Shown here: in pieces, positions 18,262 to 26,612 of the stretch | How positions within the stretch are numbered: position 1 is the first letter of the stretch | How the letters are laid out: each line of letters starts with the position of its first letter | From: Desulfobacteraceae bacterium | Lineage (GTDB): Bacteria > Desulfobacterota > Desulfobacteria > Desulfobacterales > Desulfosarcinaceae | Direction of reading: 5' to 3' | DNA length: 46,212 nucleotides | Assembly (NCBI GenBank): GCA_027068085.1 | Contig: JAMOUQ010000020.1 | Span: 1-46,212, forward strand | Position numbers and translations under genes: made by a program | Notes under the pieces: generated by a model | What the model was told of the DNA's origin: nothing | Seen by the model: only the letters and a program-made list of their open reading frames with translations | Databases searched by the model: none

Positions 18262-19859
18262 CGCCTGCGTCCTTTGCGCCTCATAAAGGTTTTGGCCATT
18301 TCCCGCAGTTCTTCGACTTTCAACAGATATGCTAGCCCGCAATATACGCCCACGCCGGCCATTATGCAACCCATAAGACGCAAGGCCAGCCCCGTCCGGC
18401 CGTCACCTTCAAGGGGAGGCCAGGCGGCGGCCAAAGCCATCACCACCGCACCCATGACGACGGCACAGGCCGCGCTCTTGGAAACGTCCCTGACAAGGCC
18501 GGATCCTCCCAGGGGCCCAAGCTTGCGGCGCAGCCAGATCACCAGCAGGGCCAGATTCACCATGCTTGCCAGGGAGGTCGCCAGTGCCAGCCCGCCGTGT
18601 CCCATCGGCCCCATAAGGGTCAGGCCCAGAACGATGTTGGCAACGATGGAGATCGAGGCCGCCTTCACCGGCGTGCGGGTGTCCTGGAGGGCGTAGAAAA
18701 AGTTGAGCAAAATCCTGACCGCCGAAAAGGCCCACAGCCCAATGGCGTAATAGAAAAGGGCTTCGGCCGTCTTCCTTGTGCTTTCCAGGTCGAACACACC
18801 GTGTCTGAACAGAACCGCCACGATTGCTTCCCTCAAAATCAGCAAACCGACCAGCGAGGGCAGGATGGCGAAAAAGACAAGCCGCAGTCCGTGTCCGAAG
18901 GTGTCCTTCATGGCCTCCATGTCGTTACGGGAGGCCTGCTGGGACAGGCTGGGCAATACGGCGGTCGCCGTGGCGATGGCAAAGATACCAAGGGGAAACT
19001 GAACGATCCGGTCGGCGTAGTAAAGGTAGGCCACACTGCCTTCGGCAAGCAGGGACGCCAGCTGGGTGTTGACAACTATGTTGATCTGGTAGACGGCCGC
19101 GCCGAAAACAGCCGGCCCCATCAGAACGGCGATTTTTCGCAGTCCCGGGTGGAAAAGGGGCGCCGGCCGGCCCAGCCCTACCCGGTGTTTTATCAGAAAC
19201 GGCAACTGGAGCCCCAGCTGGGCGACCCCGCCGGCCAAAACACCGATTGCCAGGCCGGTAATGCGCACCTGTACCGAATCCGAAGCCCAGGCAAAGACAA
19301 CGGCCGAAGCTATCATGGCCAGGTTCAGCATCACCGGAGCGGCCGCCGGTGCGGCAAAGTGCCCCAGGGCATTGAGAATTCCCATGGACAGCGCCACCAG
19401 CCCGATGAAGCAGATATACGGCAGCATGATCCGGGTCAGTTTCACGGCCAGGGCGAACTTTACAGGATCGGACGTAAAACCGTAGGCCATGAAACGGACG
19501 ATCCAGGGACTGGCGGCGATTCCCAGGCAGGCCACCACCAGGAGCACCAGGGCCAGCAAATGAAAGGTGCTGCGGGCAAAGCGCATGGCTTCTTCCCGGT
19601 CACCGCCGGCAAGATAACCGGTAAAGACCGGAACGAAGGCTATGCTCAGGGAGCCTTCACCGAAAAGGCGGCGCAGCAGGTTGGGAATCCTGAAGGCCGC
19701 TATGAAGGCGTCGGCCGCCATGGTTGTGCCGAAAAGATATGCGAACACCATGTCGCGGACATAGCCTAGAATACGGCTGGCAAGGGTCATGAAGCCCACG
19801 ACTCCGGCAGCCCGTGTCACCTGTCTCCGTTCGGCGTCTGAATCAACTCCACGACTCAT
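18258..19859 (-). CDS. murJ: Lipid II flippase MurJ
   Basis: MurJ moves lipid II across the inner membrane for peptidoglycan assembly. The 533-aa protein is a MOP-superfamily transporter with about 14 membrane helices. Family marks include the N-terminal SRILGYVRDMVFAYLFGTT and ADAFIAAFRIPNLLRRLFGEG, with conserved arginines needed for transport in homologues, and the region around YYADRIVQFPLGIFAIA. The ATG start is preceded by a spacer shared with divergent rpsT. The stop overlaps the ftsB-like start. Confidence 0.95.
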   Translation of the reverse strand: MSRGVDSDAERRQVTRAAGVVGFMTLASRILGYVRDMVFAYLFGTTMAADAFIAAFRIPNLLRRLFGEGSLSIAFVPVFTGYLAGGDREEAMRFARSTFHLLALVLLVVACLGIAASPWIVRFMAYGFTSDPVKFALAVKLTRIMLPYICFIGLVALSMGILNALGHFAAPAAAPVMLNLAMIASAVVFAWASDSVQVRITGLAIGVLAGGVAQLGLQLPFLIKHRVGLGRPAPLFHPGLRKIAVLMGPAVFGAAVYQINIVVNTQLASLLAEGSVAYLYYADRIVQFPLGIFAIATATAVLPSLSQQASRNDMEAMKDTFGHGLRLVFFAILPSLVGLLILREAIVAVLFRHGVFDLESTRKTAEALFYYAIGLWAFSAVRILLNFFYALQDTRTPVKAASISIVANIVLGLTLMGPMGHGGLALATSLASMVNLALLVIWLRRKLGPLGGSGLVRDVSKSAACAVVMGAVVMALAAAWPPLEGDGRTGLALRLMGCIMAGVGVYCGLAYLLKVEELREMAKTFMRRKGRRR

Positions 19860-19898
19860 TGGGTGCCCCCGGAAAAGATTTCCGAACCTGAGCCGAGC

Positions 19899-19960
19899 GC
19901 TTTTTGCGATTGCCCGATATGCCGGGCGACCGGAGGCGAACCTGAAACGCCCGATTCAGG
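19899..19960 (+). repeat. Dispersed intergenic repeat, copy 1
   Basis: About 62 bp between murJ and rpsT resemble 23763-23828. Shared blocks are GCTTTTTGCGA at the left and GAAACGCCCGAT near the right end, with GATGCGGGGCGA/ATGCCGGGCGA-type sequence between. By eye they are around 70% identical, with a short insertion in copy 2. Both copies lie in gene-free spacers. No third copy is obvious here. Confidence 0.45.
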
Positions 19961-19972
19961 CCAAATCCGCTG

Positions 19973-20001
19973 TTGACAATCCTGGTAATGGTTTGTATAT
20001 A
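19973..20001 (+). promoter_or_regulatory. Near-consensus promoter of rpsT
   Basis: TTGACA (19973-19978), 17-nt spacer, TATATA (19996-20001). A 7-bp inverted repeat, ATCCTCA/TGAGGAT (20001-20018), begins at the end of the -10, so it would either be an operator over the start site or a hairpin at the very 5' end of the mRNA. The leader to the UUG start is about 40 nt. Confidence 0.85.
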
Positions 20002-20046
20002 TCCTCATTTTTGAGGATGCCCAATACTGATGAAAGGAGAAAAACA

Positions 20047-20313
20047 TTGGCAAATCATAAATCAGCATTGAAACGGGCCCGCCAGAATCAGCAGCGGCGG
20101 ATGCGTAACAAGGCCGTCAAGACCCGCGTCAAGAACGTTGTCAAAGATGTACGTCAGACGGCCGCCGACAATGCCGGAGAAGCCTTGGTGGACAAGCTGA
20201 ACCTCGCCAAATCGGTAATCGACAAAGCCGCCAAAAAAGGCGTATTGCACAAGCGCACGGCTGCGCGCAAGATTTCACGCCTTTCCAAACTGGTAAATTC
20301 CAGGCCCGCCTGA
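20047..20313 (+). CDS. rpsT: 30S ribosomal protein S20
   Basis: S20 binds 16S rRNA early in 30S assembly. The 88-aa basic protein begins ANHKSALKRARQNQQRRMRN after the initiator Met and has the family's Lys/Arg/Ala-rich helices. The start is TTG with a perfect AAGGAG seven nt upstream; E. coli rpsT also starts with UUG, and S20 represses its own translation there, so a weak start as a control point is plausible. It is flanked by its own promoter and terminator, so it is monocistronic. Confidence 0.97.
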   Translation: MANHKSALKRARQNQQRRMRNKAVKTRVKNVVKDVRQTAADNAGEALVDKLNLAKSVIDKAAKKGVLHKRTAARKISRLSKLVNSRPA

Positions 20314-20353
20314 GAAGCCGCCGCCAGAAGCACAGCCAGGATAATAAAATATT

Positions 20354-20385
20354 GCGGTCTCGGCCCGCAGCCGAGACCGCTTTTT
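20354..20385 (+). terminator. Intrinsic terminator of rpsT
   Basis: An 11-bp perfect GC-rich stem, GCGGTCTCGGC/GCCGAGACCGC, with a 5-nt loop is followed by TTTTT on the plus strand. It sits 40 nt after the rpsT stop. On the opposite strand it lies 57 nt past the lptE stop with a weaker AT-rich tail, so it may act in both directions. Confidence 0.92.
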
Positions 20386-20441
20386 GGGCAAAACGGGTCC
20401 CTGCCGGCACGGCAAAGGGTAGTTCAGCTCATCCGGAAGCA

Positions 20442-20975
20442 CTAGAACTGCCCCGTCATTCTGGCATAGGCCGTTTCGGCCAGTTTCCTGACAACCTCTT
20501 CCAGAGCCTTGCGCCGGTTTGCATCCGTGGCTGCTTTGTTGCCGTTGACCACGTCGAAAGTCCAGTCCGCCGTCAGCGTTCCCGAAGACCACAGCTTGTC
20601 GCCGGCCTGCGATCTGAGCGTCAGAAAAACAGCCACCTTCACCCGCCTTTCCTGGGATACGCTCCCTTCTTTGTGGGTTACGGTCTCCAGCCACAGATTT
20701 TCTATCTTGCCGCTCAGGACGGCATCGGCCCGGTCGGCGGGAACTATGCGGTGCTTGCGCCTGGCCAGCTCGTCCACCAGGGCCCGGGTAACCATGTTTT
20801 CCAGGCCGGTCTCGGCCGTCGAGTTTACCGGCACCTGCACCGCCACAGACCGCACGCCGCCCGGCAGGTTGCCGCTGCCGGCAAATCTGTAGCCACAGCC
20901 TGCAAACAGGAACAACAGCCCTGCCAGAAGACTGCACGCCGCCGCATGCGACAACTTGTTCGCCATCTTGGACAT
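20442..20975 (-). CDS. lptE: LPS-assembly lipoprotein LptE
   Basis: LptE plugs the LptD barrel and delivers LPS to the outer-membrane surface. The product (177 aa from the ATG at 20975; ATG 20966 or GTG 21002 are alternatives) has a signal peptide ending in the lipobox LFAGC, then GYRFAGSGNLPGGVRSVAVQ, the usual start of mature LptE, and VVNGNKAATDANRRKALEEV near the end. The gene follows leuS by about 40 nt, an order (leuS-lptE) common in Gram-negatives. It implies a cell with LPS. Confidence 0.9.
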   Translation of the reverse strand: MSKMANKLSHAAACSLLAGLLFLFAGCGYRFAGSGNLPGGVRSVAVQVPVNSTAETGLENMVTRALVDELARRKHRIVPADRADAVLSGKIENLWLETVTHKEGSVSQERRVKVAVFLTLRSQAGDKLWSSGTLTADWTFDVVNGNKAATDANRRKALEEVVRKLAETAYARMTGQF

Positions 20976-21016
20976 TGATTTTTGTAAGCCGGTCGCCGGC
21001 ACGGCTCCCTGCCCTT

Positions 21017-23608
21017 TCAGACCACTATGTTGACCAGTTTGTTCTTGACCACGATGATCTTGCGGATCGTCTTGCCGGCAATGAATTTGGCGGCCCTTGT
21101 ATCCTCGAGGGCCAGCTGTTTCAACTTGTCTTCCGGCAGATCCATGGGCGCCTCGAATCTGCTGCGCAGCTTTCCGTTGACCTGGACCACGATGGTCACC
21201 TTGTTTTCGACCAGGGCGTCTTCCCGGTACCCGGGCCAGGAAGTGTCGAGAACGCTCGCACTATTGCCGAGCTCCCGCCAAATCTCCTCGCTAAAATGGG
21301 GAACGATGGGGGCAAGCAGCAAGACCACGTTTTCGATGGCAAAGCGCATCACGCCCGCTGTCCCGGAATCCTGCCGCTCGCCGGCCCGGATGCCGTAGAG
21401 CATGTTGACCAGTTCCATCACGGCGCTGATGGCGGTATTGAAATGAAACCGGTCCTCGATATCCCGCGTGACCTTCTCGATTGTCTGGTGGGTCTTTTTG
21501 TAGATCTTCTCCAGGTCACCGTTAAGTTCTTCCGGTTTGCCGCAGTAAGGATCGGCGTCTTTGATGTGCGGCATCCAGATAAAGACCAGGCGCCAGACCC
21601 GGTTGAGGAACCTGGCGCTGCCCTCCACCCCCTGATCGCTCCATTCAAGGTCGCGTTCCGGTGGAGCGGCAAAAAGGCAGAACAGCCTGGTGGTGTCCGC
21701 ACCGTATTGATCCAGCAGAAGGTTCGGGTCAACGACGTTGCGCTTGGACTTGGACATCTTCTCCACCCGGCCGACTACTACCTGCTTGCCGCAAAGGCTG
21801 CACTGCCGCAGGCCGCCTGACTCCTCCACCTGTTCCGGGAAAAGAAAACCGTGCTCCGGACAGGAAATCGTCTCTTTGCAGACCATGCCCTGGGTAAGCA
21901 GCCTTGTAAAAGGCTCCTTGAAGTCGACCAGTCCCAGGTCGTGCAGAACGCGGGTGTAGAAACGCGAATAGAGAAGGTGCAAAATAGCATGTTCGACTCC
22001 GCCGATGTACTGGTCCACCGGCATCCAGTAAGCCACTGCGTCTTTGTCGAACATCGCGGTGTGGCAATCCGGGCTGCAGTATCGCTCGAAATACCATGAA
22101 GACTCCACGAAGGTATCCATGGTATCGGTTTCGCGGCGGGCGGCCTTGCCGCACCTGGGGCAGGTTGTCTCCACGAACTCCTTCAGCTCCGGCAGGGGGG
22201 ACCTGCCGCCTTCCAGCAGATCCACGTCTTCGGGAAGGACGACCGGAAGATCTTCTTCGGCTACCGGCACGACTCCGCATTCCGGGCAGTGGACCATCGG
22301 TATGGGGGCTCCCCAGTACCGCTGCCGTGAAATTCCCCAGTCCCGCAACCTGTAGCTGACCGCCTTGCGTCCCTTGCCCTCTGCTTCCAGGGCCTCCACG
22401 ATCTTCTCCATGGCCTCACGGTTGTCCAGCCCGTCGAAACGGCCCGAGTTTACCATGACGCCATCGCCGGTGTAGGCCTCGGTCATGGTTTCCCCGTCGA
22501 GCTCGGCATCCGGCGGGCTTACCACCACGACCACCGGCAGATCGTACTTGCGGGCGAACTCGAAATCGCGCTGATCGTGGGCCGGTACCGACATCACCGC
22601 CCCGGTGCCGTACTCCATCAGGGCGAAGTTGGCGGCGTAGATGGGCATTCTGCGTCCGTTGACGGGATTGATGCAGAAGGCGCCGGTGAAAACGCCCTCT
22701 TTTTCGTATGTTTCAAGGGCCCGGCCGGAACGTTCCTGGCGGCTGACTTTTTCCACGAAGTCTTCTATGGCGGCCTGCTGCCGGGTTCCCCTGGCAAGCT
22801 CCAGAACCAGGGGATGCTCCGGGGCCAGGCACATGAAGGTCGCTCCAAAGAGCGTGTCGGGCCGGGTCGTAAAGACGCTGATCACCTGATCGTGATTTTC
22901 CACCTCGAACTTTATCTCGGCCCCCGTGCTCCTGCCGATCCAGTTCTTCTGCATGGTGGTGACCTTTTCAGGCCAGCCGGGAAGCCGGTCGCAGTACAGC
23001 AACAGATCCTCGGCATAATCGGTGATCCGGAAAAACCACTGCCAGAGTCTTTTCTGCCTTACCGGCTTGCCGCAACGCCAGCAAAGTCCGGCCTCGACCT
23101 GCTCGTTGGCCAGCACGGTCCGGCAGTCGTCACACCAGTTGACGTAGCTCTCCCTGCGGTAGGCGAGCCCTTTTTCGAACATCTTCAGAAACAGCCACTG
23201 TTCCCAGCGGTAGTAATCCGGCCTGCAGGTGGCGATTTCCCTGCTCCAGTCGTAGGAAAAGCCCAGCCTCTTCAGCTGGGCCCGCATGTAATCAATGTTG
23301 GCGTATGTCCAGCGGGCCGGATGGGTGTTGTTGGCGATGGCGGCGTTTTCGGCCGGCATTCCGAAAGCGTCCCAGCCCATGGGATGCAGAACATTGAAGC
23401 CCCGCATCCGCTTGTAACGCGCCACCACATCCCCGATGGTGTAATTGCGAACGTGGCCCATGTGAATCTTGCCGGAAGGATAGGGAAACATCTCCAGCAG
23501 GTAATACTTCGGCCGGCCGGGCCTGACTTCGACTCTGAAAAGCCCGTCTCTTTCCCATGCGGCCTGCCATTTCTTTTCTATCTGGTGGGGGTTGTATCTT
23601 TGTTCCAT
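21017..23608 (-). CDS. leuS: Leucyl-tRNA synthetase
   Basis: LeuRS charges tRNA-Leu. The 863-aa class I enzyme has the HIGH-type motif in [16 protein letters not shown] (about residue 40), the CP1 editing domain (about 220-420) with the T-rich sequence [14 protein letters not shown], a zinc-type [18 protein letters not shown] segment and the KMSKSKRN signature (about residue 615). The ATG has AGGAT just upstream. It is first in its unit and has a 620-nt gene-free region in front, with a hairpin about 60 nt upstream of the start. Confidence 0.97.
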   Translation of the reverse strand: MEQRYNPHQIEKKWQAAWERDGLFRVEVRPGRPKYYLLEMFPYPSGKIHMGHVRNYTIGDVVARYKRMRGFNVLHPMGWDAFGMPAENAAIANNTHPARWTYANIDYMRAQLKRLGFSYDWSREIATCRPDYYRWEQWLFLKMFEKGLAYRRESYVNWCDDCRTVLANEQVEAGLCWRCGKPVRQKRLWQWFFRITDYAEDLLLYCDRLPGWPEKVTTMQKNWIGRSTGAEIKFEVENHDQVISVFTTRPDTLFGATFMCLAPEHPLVLELARGTRQQAAIEDFVEKVSRQERSGRALETYEKEGVFTGAFCINPVNGRRMPIYAANFALMEYGTGAVMSVPAHDQRDFEFARKYDLPVVVVVSPPDAELDGETMTEAYTGDGVMVNSGRFDGLDNREAMEKIVEALEAEGKGRKAVSYRLRDWGISRQRYWGAPIPMVHCPECGVVPVAEEDLPVVLPEDVDLLEGGRSPLPELKEFVETTCPRCGKAARRETDTMDTFVESSWYFERYCSPDCHTAMFDKDAVAYWMPVDQYIGGVEHAILHLLYSRFYTRVLHDLGLVDFKEPFTRLLTQGMVCKETISCPEHGFLFPEQVEESGGLRQCSLCGKQVVVGRVEKMSKSKRNVVDPNLLLDQYGADTTRLFCLFAAPPERDLEWSDQGVEGSARFLNRVWRLVFIWMPHIKDADPYCGKPEELNGDLEKIYKKTHQTIEKVTRDIEDRFHFNTAISAVMELVNMLYGIRAGERQDSGTAGVMRFAIENVVLLLAPIVPHFSEEIWRELGNSASVLDTSWPGYREDALVENKVTIVVQVNGKLRSRFEAPMDLPEDKLKQLALEDTRAAKFIAGKTIRKIIVVKNKLVNIVV

Positions 23609-23667
23609 ATCCTGTCACTCCATGGATTGACTGACCTGCCTGCGGCACGGGCAGCCGGGTTTCAAGA

Positions 23668-23696
23668 CGCCGGTGGACGGACATAATCCGCCGGCG
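23668..23696. repeat. Inverted repeat upstream of leuS
   Basis: CGCCGGTGGA (23668-23677) pairs with TCCGCCGGCG (23687-23696), ten pairs with one mismatch that is a G-U wobble in one strand and a C-A in the other. It lies 60-90 nt upstream of the leuS ATG and could be a leader hairpin or an operator. It does not show T-box sequence marks. Confidence 0.45.
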
Positions 23697-23762
23697 TGCC
23701 CACAAACCCGAACCGAATCTGCAAACTTTTTGGCGCCGCCGTGCAAATACCACCTCGGTCGG

Positions 23763-23828
23763 GCTTTTTGCGAGCCTGCCTTGAGATGCGGGGCGAGCTG
23801 GCGGCGATTTTGAAACGCCCGATCCGGG
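23763..23828 (+). repeat. Dispersed intergenic repeat, copy 2
   Basis: This is the partner of 19899-19960: GGGCTTTTTGCGAG at the left, GATGCGGGGCGAG in the middle and TTTGAAACGCCCGATCCGGG at the right. The orientation is the same as copy 1. Confidence 0.45.
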
Positions 23829-24230
23829 TCCCGCTATGTTTCAGGGGCCGGCATCTGGCGGACAGTGCCGTGACACTCATGCCACAAGTGCCTCCAAATA
23901 GCAAGGTGGATATGCCGGCGCCGGCAGCCGGCCCGGACCAGATGACAGGTTTTCATTTGACGTGACCGGCCACTTGGATTAGCCTAAGCCGAGAGTTTCA
24001 GAGCTTGCCGGATATCCAGCAGACGCCCTGGCGGTCAGGACGCGCCGAAACACTGCAGGTTATGCCGGCAGCGCAGCACATACGGCAAGATCGGCAAAGC
24101 CCGATATCAATGATCATTTTGGGCATCGCAGGCCACGCTCATCCTTTTACGGGCAGATCAAACGATGCCGTTCCGTCAAAGCGGGCCCCCATAAAACAAG
24201 ACTTATTTTTCTGATACGGGAAAGCAATAC

Positions 24231-25712
24231 ATGAGTTGCAAGATTCTTATCAACGCCATCGATCCTGAAGAATGCAGGATAGCCAAGGTAATCGACAGCC
24301 GCCTGGAAGAGTTTCAGATCCAGAGCGCCGCCCGGGAAATCATCCAGGGCAACATATATAAAGGTGTCGTGGCACGCATAGAACCCAGCCTGCAGGCGGT
24401 CTTTGTCGATTTCGGACACGAACGTCATGGTTTTCTGCAGAAACACGAAATCCACAGCGACTACTTCCAGGCGGCCGCTTCGCCGAAACGCTCCATCCGC
24501 CAGCTCATCAAACGCGGCCAGGAACTGCTGGTCCAGGTCACCAAGGATCCGGTCATGAAAAAAGGCGCCATGCTGACCACCCTCATATCACTGCCCGGCC
24601 GCCACATGGTGTTGATGCCGGGATCGACCAACCGGGGAATTTCACGCAAGATTGCCGACGACGAAGAACGCCAGAGGCTGAAAGGAATCCTGGACAAGCT
24701 GAATATCCCGGACGGATTCGGGGTGATTGTCCGTACCGCCGGAGAAAATTGCACAAAGACCCAGCTCCAGAAAGATCTGCGCTACCTGCTGCGTCTGTGG
24801 AAAAACATCAAGCAGAAGGGCATCAAGGAAAAAGCGCCGGCCCTGCTTTACCGCGAAAGGAGCCTGGCCCTGCGTTCAATCAGGGATTACTTCACGCCGG
24901 ACACCACCGAGATCCTGATCGACAACGAATCTGTCTACCAGGAAGTAAAGAATTTCATTCACATAGTATCGCCCAAGCACCAGAAAATCGTGAAACTCTA
25001 TACGGCCGACAAGCCGATCTTCACCAAGCACCGCCTGGAAGAGCAGATTGCCACCATTTTCGACAACCGCGTCAATCTGAAATCCGGCGGCAGCATAGTA
25101 ATCAACCCCACCGAAGCCCTGGTGGCGGTGGACGTCAATTCCGGCAAGGCCACCCAGAAACGCGACCTGGAACAAACCGCCCTCCAGACCAATCTGGAAG
25201 CGGCCGAGGAAATCGCCCGCCAGCTCCGCCTGCGGGATCTTGGCGGACTGATAGTCATCGATTTCATAGACATGCGCGATCCCAAGCACAGGCTCCAGGT
25301 GGAACGCAGCATGCGCAACAAGACCCGCCAGGACAAGGCCCGCATAACCGTGGGGCGGATATCCCGTTTCGGGCTGCTGGAGATGTCCCGCCAAAGGCTG
25401 GCTCCTCCCATCGACTTTTCCAGCCTCATCACGTGCCCCCACTGTTCCGGCCGGGGCCTGGTGCCTTCCACCGAAACCCTGGCCCTGAGGGTACTGCGCC
25501 AGCTGAAGCTTGAAACCCTGAAGGAATCCCTGGGGCAGGTCCAGTGCCGGCTGCCCATGAACGTGGCCGACTACCTGCTCAACAAGAAACGCAGAGAACT
25601 GGCAGAACTGGAAAGCCGGCGCAACCTTTCCATCGTGATCCAGGCCGATCCCGAACTTTTTCCCGGGCAATGCCACATCGAATGCCGTCCCGACCCAGCT
25701 GCCAGCGCTTAA
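24231..25712 (+). CDS. rng: Ribonuclease G (Rne/Rng family)
   Basis: RNase G/E endoribonucleases process 16S rRNA 5' ends and decay mRNA. The 493-aa protein has an S1 domain (about residues 35-125, from GNIYKGVVARIEPSLQAVFV), a 5'-sensor region and the DNase I-like catalytic core with the metal aspartates in VAVDVNSGK and VIDFIDMRD (about residues 300 and 345), followed by the zinc-link type CPHCSGRG (about 403). It lacks the long C-terminal scaffold of RNase E, hence the RNase G call. It starts at ATG 24231 with a weak GGGAAAG site. Confidence 0.95.
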   Translation: MSCKILINAIDPEECRIAKVIDSRLEEFQIQSAAREIIQGNIYKGVVARIEPSLQAVFVDFGHERHGFLQKHEIHSDYFQAAASPKRSIRQLIKRGQELLVQVTKDPVMKKGAMLTTLISLPGRHMVLMPGSTNRGISRKIADDEERQRLKGILDKLNIPDGFGVIVRTAGENCTKTQLQKDLRYLLRLWKNIKQKGIKEKAPALLYRERSLALRSIRDYFTPDTTEILIDNESVYQEVKNFIHIVSPKHQKIVKLYTADKPIFTKHRLEEQIATIFDNRVNLKSGGSIVINPTEALVAVDVNSGKATQKRDLEQTALQTNLEAAEEIARQLRLRDLGGLIVIDFIDMRDPKHRLQVERSMRNKTRQDKARITVGRISRFGLLEMSRQRLAPPIDFSSLITCPHCSGRGLVPSTETLALRVLRQLKLETLKESLGQVQCRLPMNVADYLLNKKRRELAELESRRNLSIVIQADPELFPGQCHIECRPDPAASA

Positions 25713-25796
25713 TCAGCGGGACTTGAGCGGTGATCGCCGGCCGGCCGGCAACCGGTACGGACAAAATGCGACATGAGCCTGTTGATCAAGAATAGT

Positions 25797-25825
25797 TTGA
25801 CGCGACCGGTCATTTAAAGTATATG
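25797..25825 (+). promoter_or_regulatory. Sigma70-type promoter upstream of yajC-secDF
   Basis: TTGACG (25797-25802), 17-nt spacer, TATATG (25820-25825). The predicted transcript start is near 25831, about 310 nt before the yajC start codon, so either a long leader or a separate small RNA is made. Confidence 0.7.
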
Positions 25826-25827
25826 TG

Positions 25828-25932
25828 CGCCGTTTGCCCAAAATAGTGATTCGGAATAGCCTCTGGACAATCTTTCCTGCAGGACAGGCCCCCTCAATCC
25901 TTGCCGGGCCGGAACAAACGGCGGCAGGGGGC
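25828..25932 (+). promoter_or_regulatory. Candidate structured RNA leader or small RNA with crossing stems
   Basis: CGCCGTTTG (25828-25836), at the predicted 5' end of the transcript, is the perfect complement of CAAACGGCG (25915-25923). A second perfect 7-bp pairing, GCCCCCT (25888-25894) with AGGGGGC (25926-25932), crosses the first. The two can therefore form only a pseudoknot or alternative folds. I recognise no known RNA family (no SRP, tmRNA or RNase P signatures). Confidence 0.4.
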
Positions 25933-26051
25933 GTTGCAGCCAAAGGTGTTTCCGGCACTTCGCAAACTGCCGTTTTCAAATCAGCTGCCTGCATGGGAGT
26001 CAAGAGCAGATTGCCGTCCACAGCTCGGATGCAGCCAGAAAGTTTTTATTC

Positions 26052-26075
26052 GGCCGGGTGCCGGCTCACCCGGCC
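26052..26075. repeat. GC-rich hairpin ahead of yajC
   Basis: GGCCGGGTG/CACCCGGCC, 9-bp perfect stem with a 6-nt loop. No T-run follows on the plus strand. It may be a leader hairpin or mark the 3' end of a small RNA from the upstream promoter. Confidence 0.5.
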
Positions 26076-26139
26076 TGTCGAAAATGATGAAACGCGGCCC
26101 GCATGAGGCCAAAATCGTTCATTGAAAGGGAGGTTAGCT

Positions 26140-26520
26140 TTGACATTGACATCTGTTGCTTATGCCATGGGACAGGCAGGCGGAGGCGGCGCACAGGGTG
26201 CGGCCGGCATTTCCGGTTTTATTCCTCTGATTCTGATGTTCGTGATTTTTTATTTCCTCTTGATCAGGCCCCAGCAAAAAAAGAACAAGGAACACCGGGA
26301 AATGATCAACAACCTGAAAATAGGCGACCGGATCATTACCACCGGCGGGCTTTACGGCAGAATCACGGGAATTACCGACAATGTGCTGACGGTTGAAATA
26401 GCCGAGAAAGTCCGGGTCAAGATCAACCGCGGCAACGTTGCCGCCCTGGCCCAGCCCGCATCAGGCTCTGCGGCCCCCAAAGACAACAACAAATCCAAGG
26501 CAACCAAGGATCAAAACTGA
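26140..26520 (+). CDS. yajC: Sec translocon accessory protein YajC
   Basis: YajC is a small inner-membrane partner of SecDF. I place the start at a TTG at 26140, 6 nt after GGGAGG; an upstream TTG (26122) would lie before that ribosome site. The 126-aa product is MTLTSVAYAMGQ, a Gly-rich segment, one membrane helix (FIPLILMFVIFYFLLI, about residues 26-41), the hallmark RPQQKKNKEHREM and a cytoplasmic domain (GDRIITTGGLYGRITGI), with a polar tail. It is first in yajC-secD-secF. Confidence 0.94.
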   Translation: MTLTSVAYAMGQAGGGGAQGAAGISGFIPLILMFVIFYFLLIRPQQKKNKEHREMINNLKIGDRIITTGGLYGRITGITDNVLTVEIAEKVRVKINRGNVAALAQPASGSAAPKDNNKSKATKDQN

Positions 26521-26612
26521 CTAAAAGCCAAGCCGATCGGGACATTGCGCCCGTGAGGACCGGTACGTTCCGGCACAACTGGCTTGCGTCATGCAACCGG
26601 GGATAGAGAACA

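Larger units (their letters stand above)
23609..24230. other. Divergent intergenic region between leuS and rng
   Basis: About 620 nt without a convincing gene; short frames here lack recognisable content and good starts. It holds a leuS leader hairpin (23668-23696), copy 2 of a dispersed repeat (23763-23828), and the untranslated leader of RNase G. I see no clear promoter hexamers for either gene. Its length suggests regulation, or a decayed gene. Confidence 0.5.
25713..26139. other. Gene-free region holding promoter and structured leader of yajC-secDF
   Basis: There is no supported protein gene. It contains a good promoter (25797-25825), a structured segment starting at the expected transcript start (25828-25932), an uncharacterised stretch, and a strong GC hairpin (26052-26075) about 60 nt before the yajC ribosome site. 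Confidence 0.55.

Noticed and set aside
23609-23760. T-box leader for leuS
   Set aside because: No T-box consensus sequence or terminator/antiterminator pair is visible; only a simple hairpin.
23662-23904. Short open frames in the leuS-rng spacer
   Set aside because: They lack ribosome sites, good starts and any recognisable content; they overlap a hairpin and a dispersed repeat.
25828-26010. 6S, SRP or RNase P RNA upstream of yajC
   Set aside because: I looked for conserved signatures (SRP GGAAG-type tip, RNase P core, 6S central bubble) and did not find a convincing match; only reported as an unclassified structured leader.
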